From contig WBSF01000003.1 in assembly GCA_008923315.1 (NCBI GenBank), positions 62,001 through 126,000 on the forward strand: a stretch of 64,000 bases of DNA, written 5' to 3'. Source of the stretch: Betaproteobacteria bacterium SCN1 (lineage in GTDB: Bacteria > Pseudomonadota > Gammaproteobacteria > Burkholderiales > Thiobacillaceae). The notes beneath the pieces were generated by a model, which was given only the letters and a program-made list of their open reading frames with translations, did not search any database and was not told the DNA's origin. The stretch's first letter is position 1. Each line of letters opens with the position of its first letter. A program made the position numbers and the translations under genes. Shown in pieces: positions 45,437-55,905 of the stretch.

Positions 45437-46075
45437 ATGCAGGCATTCACCCGGCTCGACGGGCTGGTGGTGCCGCTCGACCGCGCCAACGTCGACACCG
45501 ATGCAATCATCCCCAAGCAGTTCCTGAAGTCGATCAAGCGATCGGGCTTCGGCCCCAACCTGTTCGACGAATGGCGCTATCTCGACCACGGCGAGCCGGG
45601 CATGGACCCGGCCACGCGGCAGCCCAATCCCGCGTTCGTGCTGAATTTTCCGCGTTACCGCGGCGCATCGGTGCTGCTCGCGCGCGACAATTTCGGTTGC
45701 GGGTCGAGCCGCGAACACGCCCCGTGGGCGCTGGAGGACTACGGCATCCGCAGTGTCATCGCGCCGAGCTTCGCCGATATCTTCTACAACAACTGCTTCA
45801 AGAACGGCCTCCTGCCCATCGTGCTCGACACCGCCACGGTCGACCGTCTGTTCCGCGAATGCGAGGCCACCGAGGGCTATCGCTTGGTCGTCGATCTGGC
45901 TGCGCAGACCGTGACCACGCCCGGCGGCGAGGCGCTCCGGTTCGATGTCGACCCGGGCCGCAAGCATCGTCTGCTCAACGGCCTCGACGACATCGGCCTG
46001 ACCCTGCTGCACGCGGACAAGATCAAGGCCTACGAAGAGGCGCGCAAGACCGCGGCGCCGTGGCTGTTTGGCTGA
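45437..46075 (+). CDS. leuD: 3-Isopropylmalate dehydratase small subunit
   Basis: The protein is 212 aa, standard. It supplies the swivel domain of the LeuCD isomerase. Family motifs are [40 protein letters not shown] and [20 protein letters not shown]. The ATG follows the entericidin stop codon directly. Confidence 0.97.
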   Translation: MQAFTRLDGLVVPLDRANVDTDAIIPKQFLKSIKRSGFGPNLFDEWRYLDHGEPGMDPATRQPNPAFVLNFPRYRGASVLLARDNFGCGSSREHAPWALEDYGIRSVIAPSFADIFYNNCFKNGLLPIVLDTATVDRLFRECEATEGYRLVVDLAAQTVTTPGGEALRFDVDPGRKHRLLNGLDDIGLTLLHADKIKAYEEARKTAAPWLFG

Positions 46076-46156
46076 CCCATTTTCAACCCTGAGGACAGGG
46101 CGATGCAGGGAACCGGTGCCCGGAAAGCACCCCCGGCAATCGCCCATTGAGACATC

Positions 46157-47218
46157 ATGAAACTCGCAGTACTTCCCGGCGACGGCATCGGCCCCGAAAT
46201 CGTCGCCCAGGCCGTCAAGGTCCTGAACGTTCTGAAATCCGAGGGCGCTTCCATCGAGATGGAGACCGCGCCCATCGGCGGCGCCGGCTACGACGCGGCG
46301 GGCGATCCGCTGCCCGGGGCCACCCTGAAGCTGGCGCGCGAGGCCGATGCGGTGCTGCTGGGCGCCGTCGGCGGCCCGCAGTACGACACGCTCGACCGTC
46401 CGCTGCGTCCCGAACGCGGCCTGCTGCGCATCCGCAAGGAACTGAACCTGTTCGCCAACCTGCGTCCGGCGCTGCTGTATCCGGAACTCGCGGGCGCGTC
46501 GTCGCTGAAGCCCGAGGTGGTATCCGGACTGGACATCATGATTGTGCGCGAACTGACCGGCGACGTGTATTTCGGCCAGCCGCGCGGCATCGAGATCCGC
46601 AACGGCGAGCGTGTCGGTTTCAACACCATGCTCTATTCCGAGTCCGAAGTGCGCCGCGTCGCGCACGTTGCGTTCGGCATCGCGATGAAACGCGGCAAAA
46701 AGCTCTGCTCGGTCGAAAAGGCCAACGTGCTCGAATGCTCGGAGCTGTGGAAGGCCGTGATGATCGAGGTGTCGAAGGACTATCCCGAGGTCGGGCTCTC
46801 GCACATGTACGTCGACAATGCCGCGATGCAGATGATCAAGTGGCCCAAGCAGTTCGACACGATTGTCACCGGCAATATCTTCGGCGACATCCTGTCGGAT
46901 GCGGCCTCCATGCTGTCCGGCTCGATCGGCATGCTGCCTTCGGCTTCGCTGGACGAACACAACAAGGGCATGTACGAACCGATCCACGGCTCGGCGCCCG
47001 ACATCGCCGGCAGGAACCTCGCCAATCCGCTGGCGACCATCCTGTCGGTGGCGATGATGTATCGCTACACCTTTGCCGACCCGGCCACCGCCGATCGCAT
47101 CGAGAACGCGGTCAGGAAGGTGATTGCGCAGGGCTACCGCACCGGCGACATCTGGACCGAAGGCACGCAGAAGGTGTCGTGCTCGGACATGGGCGACGCG
47201 GTCGTCAAGGCGATGTGA
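46157..47218 (+). CDS. leuB: 3-Isopropylmalate dehydrogenase
   Basis: The protein is 353 aa. It is the NAD-dependent oxidative decarboxylase of leucine synthesis. Motifs: [30 protein letters not shown], the catalytic Tyr/Lys region, and the isocitrate/isopropylmalate dehydrogenase signature around [34 protein letters not shown] binds the nicotinamide nucleotide. An 81-bp gap separates it from leuD. Confidence 0.97.
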   Translation: MKLAVLPGDGIGPEIVAQAVKVLNVLKSEGASIEMETAPIGGAGYDAAGDPLPGATLKLAREADAVLLGAVGGPQYDTLDRPLRPERGLLRIRKELNLFANLRPALLYPELAGASSLKPEVVSGLDIMIVRELTGDVYFGQPRGIEIRNGERVGFNTMLYSESEVRRVAHVAFGIAMKRGKKLCSVEKANVLECSELWKAVMIEVSKDYPEVGLSHMYVDNAAMQMIKWPKQFDTIVTGNIFGDILSDAASMLSGSIGMLPSASLDEHNKGMYEPIHGSAPDIAGRNLANPLATILSVAMMYRYTFADPATADRIENAVRKVIAQGYRTGDIWTEGTQKVSCSDMGDAVVKAM

Positions 47219-47263
47219 TTTCCTCGCGGGATCGCGAGAACGGGTTTTCTGGAGACTGAAGCA

Positions 47264-48376
47264 ATGATGAAAGTAGGCTTGATCGGCTGGCGCGGCATGG
47301 TGGGCTCGGTGCTCATGGGGCGCATGAAGGAAGAACGCGATTTCGATCACATCGATCCGGTGTTCTTCACCACGTCCAACGTGGGCGGCAAGGGGCCGGA
47401 TATCGGCCGCGACGTGCCGCCGCTGAAGGACGCCAACAGTATCGACGAACTGAAGGCCTGCGACGCCATCATCACCTGCCAGGGCGGCGACTACACCAAG
47501 GCGATCTATCCGCAACTGCGTGCCGCCGGCTGGACCGGCTACTGGATCGATGCGGCTTCGACCCTGCGCATGAAGGACGAAGCCATCATCATCCTCGATC
47601 CGGTCAACAAGAACGTGATCCGGGACGGCATCGCCCAGGGCGTGAAAACCTATGTCGGCGGCAACTGCACGGTATCGCTGATGATGATGGCGATGGGCGG
47701 GCTGCTGGAGGCGGGCCTGGTCGAATGGGTGTCGCCGATGACCTATCAGGCGGCTTCCGGGGCCGGCGCGCGCAACATGCGCGAATTGATCGCCCAGATG
47801 GGCGCCGTGCACGGCGAAGTGAAGGCGCTGATCGACGATCCGGCCTCGGCCATCCTGGAGATCGACCGCAAAGTGGCCGATTTCATCCGTTCGGACCGCT
47901 ATCCGCTGGATGCCTGGCCGGTGCCGTTGGCCGGCAACCTGATTCCCTGGATCGACGTGGCGCTGGAATCCGGCCAGTCGAAGGAAGAATGGAAGGCCCA
48001 GGTCGAGGCCAACAAGATCATGGGGCGCAGCGCCAACCCGATTCCCATCGACGGCCTGTGCGTGCGCGTCGGCGCCATGCGCTGCCACTCGCAGGCGCTG
48101 ACCATCAAGATGACGAAGGACGTGCCGCTGGACGAGATCCACGGACTCATCGCCGCCCACAACCCATGGGTGAAGGTCGTGCCCAACGATCGCGAGATCA
48201 CCATGCGCGAGCTCACGCCCGCTGCCGTTACCGGCACGCTGACCGTGCCCATCGGCCGCATGCGCAAGCTCAACATGGGGCCGCAATACCTGACCGCGTT
48301 CACGGTCGGCGACCAGCTCCTGTGGGGCGCCGCCGAGCCTTTGCGCCGCATGTTGCGCATCCTGCTTGAGGCCTGA
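47264..48376 (+). CDS. asd: Aspartate-semialdehyde dehydrogenase
   Basis: The protein is 370 aa, the Gram-negative long form. It reduces aspartyl phosphate to the semialdehyde, feeding lysine, threonine, methionine and diaminopimelate. NADP-binding [14 protein letters not shown] is N-terminal; the catalytic Cys is C135 in [10 protein letters not shown]; a conserved His lies in [17 protein letters not shown] at 47264 is 8 bp after GGAGA. Confidence 0.97.
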   Translation: MMKVGLIGWRGMVGSVLMGRMKEERDFDHIDPVFFTTSNVGGKGPDIGRDVPPLKDANSIDELKACDAIITCQGGDYTKAIYPQLRAAGWTGYWIDAASTLRMKDEAIIILDPVNKNVIRDGIAQGVKTYVGGNCTVSLMMMAMGGLLEAGLVEWVSPMTYQAASGAGARNMRELIAQMGAVHGEVKALIDDPASAILEIDRKVADFIRSDRYPLDAWPVPLAGNLIPWIDVALESGQSKEEWKAQVEANKIMGRSANPIPIDGLCVRVGAMRCHSQALTIKMTKDVPLDEIHGLIAAHNPWVKVVPNDREITMRELTPAAVTGTLTVPIGRMRKLNMGPQYLTAFTVGDQLLWGAAEPLRRMLRILLEA

Positions 48377-48506
48377 AAACCACAGTTAGGCCGCATCGGG
48401 CTTGTCTTGGTGCGATTTATGCTCTAAAGATTGCGCAAGTCGGACCGTCAATAAAGGCGTCGAGGATTCAACGCCCCGCGGAATGGGGTCTACAGGGAGA
48501 ACCGGG

Positions 48507-50939
48507 ATGAAATTGAAGCGCTTCACCACCCAACTGGCCGCTGCCGGCCTGATTGCGCTGCCGCTGATGGCGAGCGCAGCCGGGCTCGGCAAACTGTCGG
48601 TCAGCTCGGCGCTGGGGCAGCCGCTGTCGGCCGAGATCGAGCTGTTCGCCGCCGACAAGGCCGAGCTGGACAGCATTTCGGCCACACTGGCGTCCGACCA
48701 GGCCTTCCGCGATGCGCGCGTCGAATTCTCCCCGGTGCTTTCCACCCTGCGCTTTGCCGTCGAGAAAAAACCCAATGGCAAGGCGGTCCTCAAGGTTACG
48801 TCGGCGCGTCCGGTCAACGACCCCTTCATCGACATGCTGGTCGAGCTGTCCTGGGCTTCGGGCCGCCTGGTGCGCGAATACACCATGCTGCTCGACCCGC
48901 CCGGCATGGGCGGCGCGCAGGCGGTGCCACCCATAACCGTGGCCCCGGCCGTGAGCGCGTCTGTCACGCCCAAACCGACGGCATCGCAGCCCGTTGCGCC
49001 GGAATCCAGGCCTGTGACGGCACCGTCCGCGGCGAAGGCTGCGTCTGCGGCCCAATCCAAACCTGCGACGACGGCTGCGCCCGGGCAGGTTCAGGTCCGG
49101 CGTGGCGACACGCTGCTGGGCATCGCCAAGCGCGTTCGTCCCGAAGGCGTGAGCCTCGAACAGACGCTGGTCGGCCTGTACCAGGGCAACCCCGCTGCCT
49201 TCGAAGGCAACAACATGAACCGCCTCAAGGCCGGCAAGACGCTGGATCTGCCGGAGGCCGGCAAGCTGACGGCGATTCCGCAGACCGACGCGGTCCGTGA
49301 GGTCCGGTTGCAGGCCGAGGACTGGCGCGCCTATCGCCAGAAGCTTGCGGAGGCCGCGCAGGCGGCACCCGAGGCGCAGGCGGCGCCCGGCCAGACCAGT
49401 AGCGGCAAGGTCTCGCCCAGGGTCGAAGACAAGGCCAAGCCGGCACCGGACGCGCAAAAGGATGTGCTGAAGCTGTCCAAGGCACCGGCCGATGCGGATG
49501 CCAAGGCCCGGGCCGACGACGCGCGCGCGCTGCAGGAAAAGCTGCGGGCACAGGAAGAGGATGCCATCGCGCGCCAGAAGGCCCTGGACGAATCCAACCA
49601 GCGTGTGGCTACCCTCGAAAAACAGATTCAGGACCTGCAGAAGCTGGTCGAGATGAAGGACAAGGCTCTGTCCGAAACCGAACAGGCGAGCGCACCTCCG
49701 CCGGCCGAAGTCAAGGCGCCTCCCGTGCCGGCGCCACAGGTTCAGGCGCCGCCGCCGCCCGCCAAGCCCGCGCCGGCGGTCGAAACCCCGGTCGCGCCGG
49801 AACCGGCCGAAAACTGGTACGACCCGCTGCTTGCCAATCCGCTCTACTGGGGCGGCGGGCTGGCCGCGCTCGGCCTGGGCGGCCTGCTGTGGTGGATGAT
49901 GGCCGGCAGCCGCCGCCGGCCCAAGAGCCTCAATACCGCCGCACTCGACGACAGCATCATGAGCGGCGGCGACCTGCACGCGAACACAGTGGTCGGCGCC
50001 GCATCCGGCGGCAGTGTCAATACGGGCGATACGTCCTTCCTCACCGATTTCAGCCAGGCTGGTCTGGGAACGATCGACACGCACGACGTCGACCCCATTG
50101 CCGAAGCCGAGGTGTACATGGCCTATGGCCGGGATGCGCAGGCCGAGGAGATCCTCAAGGAAGCGCTCGTCAAGAATCCGGACCGCCACGAAGTACGCGT
50201 GAAACTGCTGGAAATCTACGCCGCCCGCCGCAACACCGCCGCCTTCGAAACCGTGGCCGGAGACCTGTTCGCGGCAATCGGCAACCAGCCGAATCCCTTG
50301 TGGGACAAAGCCTGCGAGATGGGCCGCGGCATCGATCCGACCAATCCGCTGTATGGCGGCGTCAAGGCCGAGGCAACGCCGGCTGCGACGATTGCGGCAA
50401 CGGCTGCCATTGCCGGCGGGGCGGTCGCGGTGGATACCGTCATGGCGGCGTCCGGACCTGAAGATGCGCCGGTCGAACCGGAATCCGTACCCGATCCCGA
50501 TCCGGTCACCGCGAGTACTCCGCTCGAATTCGAGAGCGCAGGCCACGTGCTCAGTTTCGGCACACAGGACACGCCGGCACCCGAACCGGTCGTTGCCGAC
50601 GTGCCAGCGGACGCCGCCGAATCCGAAAGCGGCCTGGATTTCGAGTTGCCGGAGCTCGATCTGCCGTCGGCGGACGAGGAACTCAAGCTCGATCTGGGCC
50701 TGGAGTCGGATAATGGACCGGACAGCACTTTCGATTTCAGCGGCCTCGACCTCGATCTGGGCGACAGCGGCGGCAGCGATCTCGAACTCGACGAAGTCGG
50801 CACCAAACTCGATCTGGCCCGCGCCTACGTGGAAATGGGCGACAAGGAAGGTGCCCGCGAAATTCTCAACGAGGTGCTGGCCGAAGGCAGCGACAAGCAG
50901 AAAGCCGACGCGAAGGGCATCCTTTCGACGCTTGGCTAA
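48507..50939 (+). CDS. fimV: FimV/HubP-type polar protein
   Basis: The protein is 810 aa. ATG at 48507 follows AGGGAGA and gives a signal peptide. The N-terminal FimV domain (GLGKLSVSSALGQPLSAEIE), a LysM peptidoglycan-binding domain near 195-250 (VRRGDTLLGIAKRV), a coiled coil near 340-400, and a single membrane helix near 450-470 (WGGGLAALGLGGLLWWMM) follow in order. A long acidic cytoplasmic region ends in the FimV C-terminal TPR motif (LDLARAYVEMGDKEGAREIL). Such proteins organise cell poles, type IV pili and chemosensory proteins. Confidence 0.95.
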   Translation: MKLKRFTTQLAAAGLIALPLMASAAGLGKLSVSSALGQPLSAEIELFAADKAELDSISATLASDQAFRDARVEFSPVLSTLRFAVEKKPNGKAVLKVTSARPVNDPFIDMLVELSWASGRLVREYTMLLDPPGMGGAQAVPPITVAPAVSASVTPKPTASQPVAPESRPVTAPSAAKAASAAQSKPATTAAPGQVQVRRGDTLLGIAKRVRPEGVSLEQTLVGLYQGNPAAFEGNNMNRLKAGKTLDLPEAGKLTAIPQTDAVREVRLQAEDWRAYRQKLAEAAQAAPEAQAAPGQTSSGKVSPRVEDKAKPAPDAQKDVLKLSKAPADADAKARADDARALQEKLRAQEEDAIARQKALDESNQRVATLEKQIQDLQKLVEMKDKALSETEQASAPPPAEVKAPPVPAPQVQAPPPPAKPAPAVETPVAPEPAENWYDPLLANPLYWGGGLAALGLGGLLWWMMAGSRRRPKSLNTAALDDSIMSGGDLHANTVVGAASGGSVNTGDTSFLTDFSQAGLGTIDTHDVDPIAEAEVYMAYGRDAQAEEILKEALVKNPDRHEVRVKLLEIYAARRNTAAFETVAGDLFAAIGNQPNPLWDKACEMGRGIDPTNPLYGGVKAEATPAATIAATAAIAGGAVAVDTVMAASGPEDAPVEPESVPDPDPVTASTPLEFESAGHVLSFGTQDTPAPEPVVADVPADAAESESGLDFELPELDLPSADEELKLDLGLESDNGPDSTFDFSGLDLDLGDSGGSDLELDEVGTKLDLARAYVEMGDKEGAREILNEVLAEGSDKQKADAKGILSTLG

Positions 50940-51552
50940 ATCCATCCATTCCGCCGCCCGCCTGCTGGCGTGGTGCGGATGGGCGGCCGCGGTGGAAACC
51001 GCCGCGCCGTCCCGGCTCCCGATCCTGGCCGTCGCCGCTGCGACGGCCTTTCTGTTTCCAGCCATCCGGCCGCACGCATGGCGTCTGCTGAGACGTACGC
51101 GCTGGCTCCTGATCGTCCTGTTCGCTGCCTATGCCCTGACGCTGCCCGGCGTGCCGCTGTGGCCTGCGGCCGGCTGGGTGAGTCCTTCGCACGAGGGCCT
51201 GCAGGCCGGCGCGCTGCGCGTCGCGCGGCTGGGACTGATGCTGCTCGGCCTGGCTGTGCTGCTGGCGACCACGCCGTATCCGCGGCTCGTCTACGGCCTG
51301 TATGTGCTCGCACGGCCGCTGGCCTGGCTGGGCTTCGACCGCCGGGCATTCGCGGTGCGCCTGGGGCTGACGCTTGAATACGCCGAGCGCGACGCGCAGG
51401 CGCCGAAACGCGCGCACTGGCTGGATGCGCTGGCCGCACCGCCGGACGAAGCCGGGCCCGCGCGTTTCGTGCTGGCGGCCGAACGCTGGCAAACCCGTGA
51501 CGCCGCCGTCATACTCGCGGCCGTGCTGTTGCTGGGATTCGTGTGGGCATGA
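50932..51552 (+). CDS. CbiQ/EcfT-like membrane protein
   Basis: The protein is 206 aa if it starts at TTG 50932, overlapping the fimV end by 8 bp; I see no better in-frame start. Four to five hydrophobic helices are visible ([53 protein letters not shown], a C-terminal helix). The middle part, [20 protein letters not shown], is like the T component of ECF transporters, but the paired Ala-Arg-Gly coupling motifs are not evident and no ATPase or S component is nearby. It overlaps truA by 4 bp. Confidence 0.6.
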   Translation: MAKSIHSAARLLAWCGWAAAVETAAPSRLPILAVAAATAFLFPAIRPHAWRLLRRTRWLLIVLFAAYALTLPGVPLWPAAGWVSPSHEGLQAGALRVARLGLMLLGLAVLLATTPYPRLVYGLYVLARPLAWLGFDRRAFAVRLGLTLEYAERDAQAPKRAHWLDALAAPPDEAGPARFVLAAERWQTRDAAVILAAVLLLGFVWA

Positions 51553-52331
51553 GAATCGTCATCGGGCTGGAATACCGCGGCGCCGGCTTTTGCGGCTGGC
51601 AGTCGCAGCCGCAGGGATGCGGCGTGCAGGACGCGCTGGAAACCGCCGTGTCGGCCATTGCCGGCGCGAGGACGCCGGTCGTTGCGGCGGGACGCACCGA
51701 TACCGGCGTGCATGCCGCTTTCCAGGTGGCGCATTTCGACGTGGCCGTCGTGCGCCCGCTGACCGCCTGGGTGCGCGGCGTGAACAGCCACCTGCCGCCC
51801 GGCGTGGCGGTGCTGTGGGCGCGCGAGGTCGGCGTGGACTTCCACGCACGGTTCGCCGCGACCGAGCGCGGCTACCGTTATGTTCTGCTCAACCATCCCG
51901 TGCGTCCCGGGCTCCGCGATGGCCTCGTCGGCTGGCATCATCGACCGCTCGACGTCGCCGCCATGAACGCGGCGGCAGGCCATCTGCTCGGCCGGCACGA
52001 TTTCTCGGCCTTTCGCGCAGCCGAATGCCAGGCCCGGTCGCCGGTCAAGGAAGTGCGCCTCGCGTGCATCGAGCGGCGCGGCGATTATCTGCTGTGCGAT
52101 TTTCGCGCCGACGGTTTCCTGCACCACATGGTGCGCAATCTCATGGGCTGCCTGGTCCAGATCGGTGCCGGCGCGCAACCGCCGGACTGGCTGCGCGAAG
52201 TCAGGGACAGCCGCGACCGCACCCGCGCCGCGCCGACCTTCGACGCCGCCGGCCTCTACCTGACGCACATCCGGTATCCTGCGCACTTTGCCCTGCCGGA
52301 AAACTCGGAGCGATGGCCCTTCGCCACATGA
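51549..52331 (+). CDS. truA: tRNA pseudouridine(38-40) synthase
   Basis: The protein is 260 aa. It modifies the anticodon stem-loop of tRNAs. Catalytic Asp is D51 in [11 protein letters not shown]. Other motifs are [48 protein letters not shown] and [14 protein letters not shown]. The ATG overlaps the preceding stop (ATGA) and its own stop overlaps the trpF start. Confidence 0.97.
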   Translation: MRIVIGLEYRGAGFCGWQSQPQGCGVQDALETAVSAIAGARTPVVAAGRTDTGVHAAFQVAHFDVAVVRPLTAWVRGVNSHLPPGVAVLWAREVGVDFHARFAATERGYRYVLLNHPVRPGLRDGLVGWHHRPLDVAAMNAAAGHLLGRHDFSAFRAAECQARSPVKEVRLACIERRGDYLLCDFRADGFLHHMVRNLMGCLVQIGAGAQPPDWLREVRDSRDRTRAAPTFDAAGLYLTHIRYPAHFALPENSERWPFAT

Positions 52332-52948
52332 GCCTGCGCGTCAAAATCTGCGGCATCACCCGTATCGAAGATCTGCGCGCTGCCTGCGATGCGGGCGCCG
52401 ATGCGGTCGGGTTCGTCTTTTACGACAAGAGCCCGCGCCATGTGTCGATCGAAGCGGCCGCCGCACTGCTTCGCGCAGTGCCGCCTTTTGTGCAGACGGT
52501 AGGGTTGTTCGTGGATGCCGCGCCGGATTATGTCGAATCCGTGCTTGCCGCGGCGCCGCTCGATCTGCTGCAGTTTCACGGCGACGAGCCGCCCGAGGCC
52601 TGCGCGCGATACGGCCGGCCCTGGATCAAGGCGATCCGGGTGACCCCGGGCACGGATTTGCTAGAATGCGCGGCCAGCTACGGCGCGGCGCGCGGACTGC
52701 TGCTCGACGCCTTCGTGCCGGGCGTGCCGGGCGGTACCGGCGAACGCTTCGACTGGTCGCTGATCCCCGCCGGGCTGCCGTTGCCGGTGGTCTTGTCCGG
52801 GGGGCTTGCGCCGGACAATATTGCCGAGGCGGTACGTCGGGTCCGGCCCTGGGCGGTGGACGTGTCGTCCGGCGTCGAGGCCTCGAAAGGCATCAAGGAC
52901 GCGCACAAGGTGGCGCGATTCGTTGCAAACGCGAAAGAAGCATCATGA
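52328..52948 (+). CDS. trpF: Phosphoribosylanthranilate isomerase
   Basis: The protein is 206 aa. It performs the third step of tryptophan synthesis. Catalytic Cys is C8 (VKICGITR), and the general acid Asp lies in [14 protein letters not shown]. Also [13 protein letters not shown] and [14 protein letters not shown]. The ATG at 52328 forms ATGA with the truA stop; another in-frame ATG is at 52313. It overlaps trpB by 4 bp. Confidence 0.96.
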   Translation: MSLRVKICGITRIEDLRAACDAGADAVGFVFYDKSPRHVSIEAAAALLRAVPPFVQTVGLFVDAAPDYVESVLAAAPLDLLQFHGDEPPEACARYGRPWIKAIRVTPGTDLLECAASYGAARGLLLDAFVPGVPGGTGERFDWSLIPAGLPLPVVLSGGLAPDNIAEAVRRVRPWAVDVSSGVEASKGIKDAHKVARFVANAKEAS

Positions 52949-54144
52949 AGCTGACCGATTTTCCCGATTCCCGTGGCCATTTCGGACCTTATGGCGGCAT
53001 TTTCGTCGCCGAGACCCTGATGGCGGCGCTGGAAGAGCTGCGCATCGAGTACGACCGCGCGCGGAACGATCCCGCCTTCATGGCCGAGTTCGAGTATGAA
53101 CTCAAGCATTATGTCGGCCGTCCCAGTCCGGTCTATCACGCCTGCCGTCTCTCGGATGCCTATGGCGGTGCGCAGATCTACCTCAAGCGCGAAGACCTCA
53201 ATCACACGGGCGCGCACAAGATCAACAACACCATCGGTCAGGCGTTGCTGGCGCGCCGCATGGGCAAAAAGCGCGTCATCGCCGAAACCGGCGCCGGCCA
53301 GCACGGCGTGGCATCCGCCACCGTCGCCGCGCGCTACGGCATGGAATGCATCGTCTACATGGGCGCAGAGGATGTCGCCCGCCAGGCCCCCAACGTCTAT
53401 CGCATGAAGCTGCTGGGCGCGACTGTCGTGCCGGTATCGTCCGGCTCGAAAACGCTCAAGGACGCGCTGAACGAAGCCATGCGCGACTGGGTCACGAACG
53501 TCGAGTCGACCTTCTACATCCTCGGCACCGCCGCAGGCCCGCATCCGTATCCCATGCTGGTGCGCGACTTCCAGTGCGTGATCGGCCGCGAATGCCTGCA
53601 ACAGATGCCGGAACTGGCCGGCCGCCAGCCCGATGCGGTGATTGCCTGCGTGGGCGGCGGCTCGAACGCCATCGGCATCTTCCATCCCTACATCCCGCAT
53701 GAAAACGTGCGCCTGATCGGCGTCGAGGCCGGCGGCGACGGCATCGCCTCCGGCCGCCATGCCGCGCCGCTGTCGGCCGGTTCGCCCGGCGTGCTGCACG
53801 GTTTCCGCAGCTATCTCATGCAGGACGAGAACGGCCAGATCATCGAGACGCATTCGGTTTCCGCCGGGCTCGACTACCCGGGCGTCGGGCCGGAACATTC
53901 CTGGCTCAAGGACGCCGGCCGTGCCGAATACGTGCCGATCAACGACGACGAGGCGCTGGCGGCCTTCCACGACCTGTGCCGGTACGAAGGCATCATCCCC
54001 GCGCTCGAGTCCAGCCATGCCGTCGCGCAGGCGAAGAAACTCGCGCCGACGCTGAAGAAGGACCAGATCATCCTGGTCAACCTTTCCGGCCGAGGCGACA
54101 AGGACATCAACACCGTGGCCAAGCTGTCGGGCATCACGCTCTGA
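52945..54144 (+). CDS. trpB: Tryptophan synthase beta chain
   Basis: The protein is 399 aa. It condenses indole with serine using PLP. The PLP lysine is K92 in [14 protein letters not shown]. The phosphate-binding loop is [12 protein letters not shown], and E in [11 protein letters not shown] is the catalytic Glu region. The C-terminal [14 protein letters not shown] is conserved. Start is coupled to trpF; a short gap of 31 bp leads to trpA. Confidence 0.98.
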   Translation: MKLTDFPDSRGHFGPYGGIFVAETLMAALEELRIEYDRARNDPAFMAEFEYELKHYVGRPSPVYHACRLSDAYGGAQIYLKREDLNHTGAHKINNTIGQALLARRMGKKRVIAETGAGQHGVASATVAARYGMECIVYMGAEDVARQAPNVYRMKLLGATVVPVSSGSKTLKDALNEAMRDWVTNVESTFYILGTAAGPHPYPMLVRDFQCVIGRECLQQMPELAGRQPDAVIACVGGGSNAIGIFHPYIPHENVRLIGVEAGGDGIASGRHAAPLSAGSPGVLHGFRSYLMQDENGQIIETHSVSAGLDYPGVGPEHSWLKDAGRAEYVPINDDEALAAFHDLCRYEGIIPALESSHAVAQAKKLAPTLKKDQIILVNLSGRGDKDINTVAKLSGITL

Positions 54145-54175
54145 CCGCCGCGACCTACTGAAACGAATCCAGATC

Positions 54176-54982
54176 ATGAGCCGCATCGGCCCCACCTTCG
54201 CCGCGCTGAAAGCGCAGAACAAGAAAGCCCTGATTCCCTTCATCACCGCCGGTGACCCCGGCCGGGGCATGACCGTGCCGCTGATGCACGCACTGGTCGA
54301 GGCCGGCGTGGACCTCATCGAGCTGGGCGTGCCATTTTCGGACCCGATGGCCGACGGCCCGGTGATCCAGCGCGCCTCGGAACGTGCGCTCGCCAACAAG
54401 GTGGGATTGAAGGACGTGCTGGCGATGGTTGCCGAGTTCCGCAAGAGCAACGATGCGACCCCGGTCGTGCTGATGGGCTACGCCAATCCGGTCGAGCGCA
54501 TGGGCTACGCGCAATTCGCCGCGGCGGCGAAGGCTGCCGGCGTCGACGGTGTGCTGACGGTCGACATTCCGCCGGAGGAATCGACGGGGGTGGCCGACGT
54601 GTTCAAGGCCGCCGGCCTCGATCCGATCTTCCTGCTCTCGCCCACAACGCCGGAATCGCGCGTGGCCCAGGTGGCGCAGGCGGCGGGAGGGTTCGTCTAT
54701 TACGTATCGCTCAAGGGCGTGACCGGTTCGGCCAGTCTGGATACGGACGAGGTGTCGCGCAAGGTGGCGATGGTGCGGCACCACTGCGGCTTGCCGGTGG
54801 GTGTCGGATTCGGCATTCGCGACGCGGCCAGTGCCGAAGCCGTGGCGCGCATCGCCGATGCCGTGGTCGTGGGCAGCCGCATCGTCAATGAAATCGAGAC
54901 CGCGCCGGAAGGCGAGGCCGTCAATCGGGTGAAGATGCTGGTGCAGGATCTGCGTCGCGGTGTCGATGCCGCGAGCAGATAA
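54176..54982 (+). CDS. trpA: Tryptophan synthase alpha chain
   Basis: The protein is 268 aa, a TIM barrel that cleaves indole-3-glycerol phosphate to indole. Catalytic residues E49 ([11 protein letters not shown]) and D60 (MADGPVIQ) are in place. [11 protein letters not shown] and [15 protein letters not shown] contact substrate phosphate. It partners TrpB encoded directly upstream. Confidence 0.97.
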   Translation: MSRIGPTFAALKAQNKKALIPFITAGDPGRGMTVPLMHALVEAGVDLIELGVPFSDPMADGPVIQRASERALANKVGLKDVLAMVAEFRKSNDATPVVLMGYANPVERMGYAQFAAAAKAAGVDGVLTVDIPPEESTGVADVFKAAGLDPIFLLSPTTPESRVAQVAQAAGGFVYYVSLKGVTGSASLDTDEVSRKVAMVRHHCGLPVGVGFGIRDAASAEAVARIADAVVVGSRIVNEIETAPEGEAVNRVKMLVQDLRRGVDAASR

Positions 54983-54994
54983 GCGGAGGTATCC

Positions 54995-55864
54995 ATGAGC
55001 TGGTTCCAGAAAATCCTGCCGCCCAAAATCAAGCGGCGTGCGCAGGCAGCGAAGAAATCGATGCCCGAGGGACTGTGGTCGAAATGTCCCGCCTGCAACG
55101 AAGTGCTCTACCGGGCCGATCTGGAGAGCAATCTCGAAGTCTGTCCCAAGTGCGGCCACCATCATCGCATCGGCGCGCGCGCACGGCTGGCGATGCTGCT
55201 CGACGCCGAAGGCCAGCACGAGATAGGCGCGCATGTCGCGCCGCAGGACCCGCTGAAATTCAAGGACAGCAAGAAATATCCCGATCGCCTGAAGGACGCG
55301 CAGTCCGGCACGACGGAAACCGATGCCCTGATCGTCATTGGCGGCAGTCTCAAGGCGGTGCCGGTGGTGGTGGCCGCCTTCGAGTTCAAGTTCATGGGCG
55401 GTTCGATGGGGTCGGTCGTCGGCGAACGCTTCGTGCAGGGCGTCGAGGCGGCCATCGAATCGAACTCGGCCTTCGTCTGCTTCTCCGCCAGCGGCGGCGC
55501 GCGCATGCAGGAAGGACTCTTCTCCCTGATGCAGATGGCCAAGACCTCGGCTGCGCTTACGCAGCTGTCGCGCCATCAGTTGCCCTTCGTTTCGGTGCTC
55601 ACGGATCCGACCATGGGCGGCGTGTCGGCAAGCTTCGCCATGCTGGGCGATCTTGTCGTTGCCGAGCCGAACGCGCTGATCGGCTTTGCCGGCCCCCGCG
55701 TGATCGAGCAGACCGTGCGCGAAACCCTGCCGGAAGGCTTTCAGCGTGCCGAATTCCTGCTGGAGAAAGGTGCCGTCGACCGTATCGTCGATCGTCGCCA
55801 CATGCGCGACGAACTGGCGGCCACGCTGGCCATGATGATGGGGCGTTCCGCGCTGGTGGCGTGA
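54995..55864 (+). CDS. accD: Acetyl-CoA carboxylase carboxyltransferase beta subunit
   Basis: The protein is 289 aa. It forms the carboxyltransferase with AccA and starts fatty acid synthesis. The N-terminal C4 zinc finger is [20 protein letters not shown] followed by PKCGHH. The crotonase-type core has [28 protein letters not shown] and [14 protein letters not shown]. The start follows GCGGAGGT. trpA-accD-folC is the usual betaproteobacterial order. Confidence 0.97.
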   Translation: MSWFQKILPPKIKRRAQAAKKSMPEGLWSKCPACNEVLYRADLESNLEVCPKCGHHHRIGARARLAMLLDAEGQHEIGAHVAPQDPLKFKDSKKYPDRLKDAQSGTTETDALIVIGGSLKAVPVVVAAFEFKFMGGSMGSVVGERFVQGVEAAIESNSAFVCFSASGGARMQEGLFSLMQMAKTSAALTQLSRHQLPFVSVLTDPTMGGVSASFAMLGDLVVAEPNALIGFAGPRVIEQTVRETLPEGFQRAEFLLEKGAVDRIVDRRHMRDELAATLAMMMGRSALVA

Positions 55865-55905
55865 TTGACGGGGCGCCGGCTGCGTTCCTTTCCGGTCCGA
55901 TTCCG

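Noticed and set aside
45233-48286. 1017-codon open frame opposite leuD, leuB and asd
   Set aside because: It crosses three well-defined genes on the other strand and has no recognisable motif.
48468-51065. 865-codon open frame opposite fimV
   Set aside because: A GC-driven shadow; the sense strand has signal peptide, LysM and FimV C-terminal motifs.
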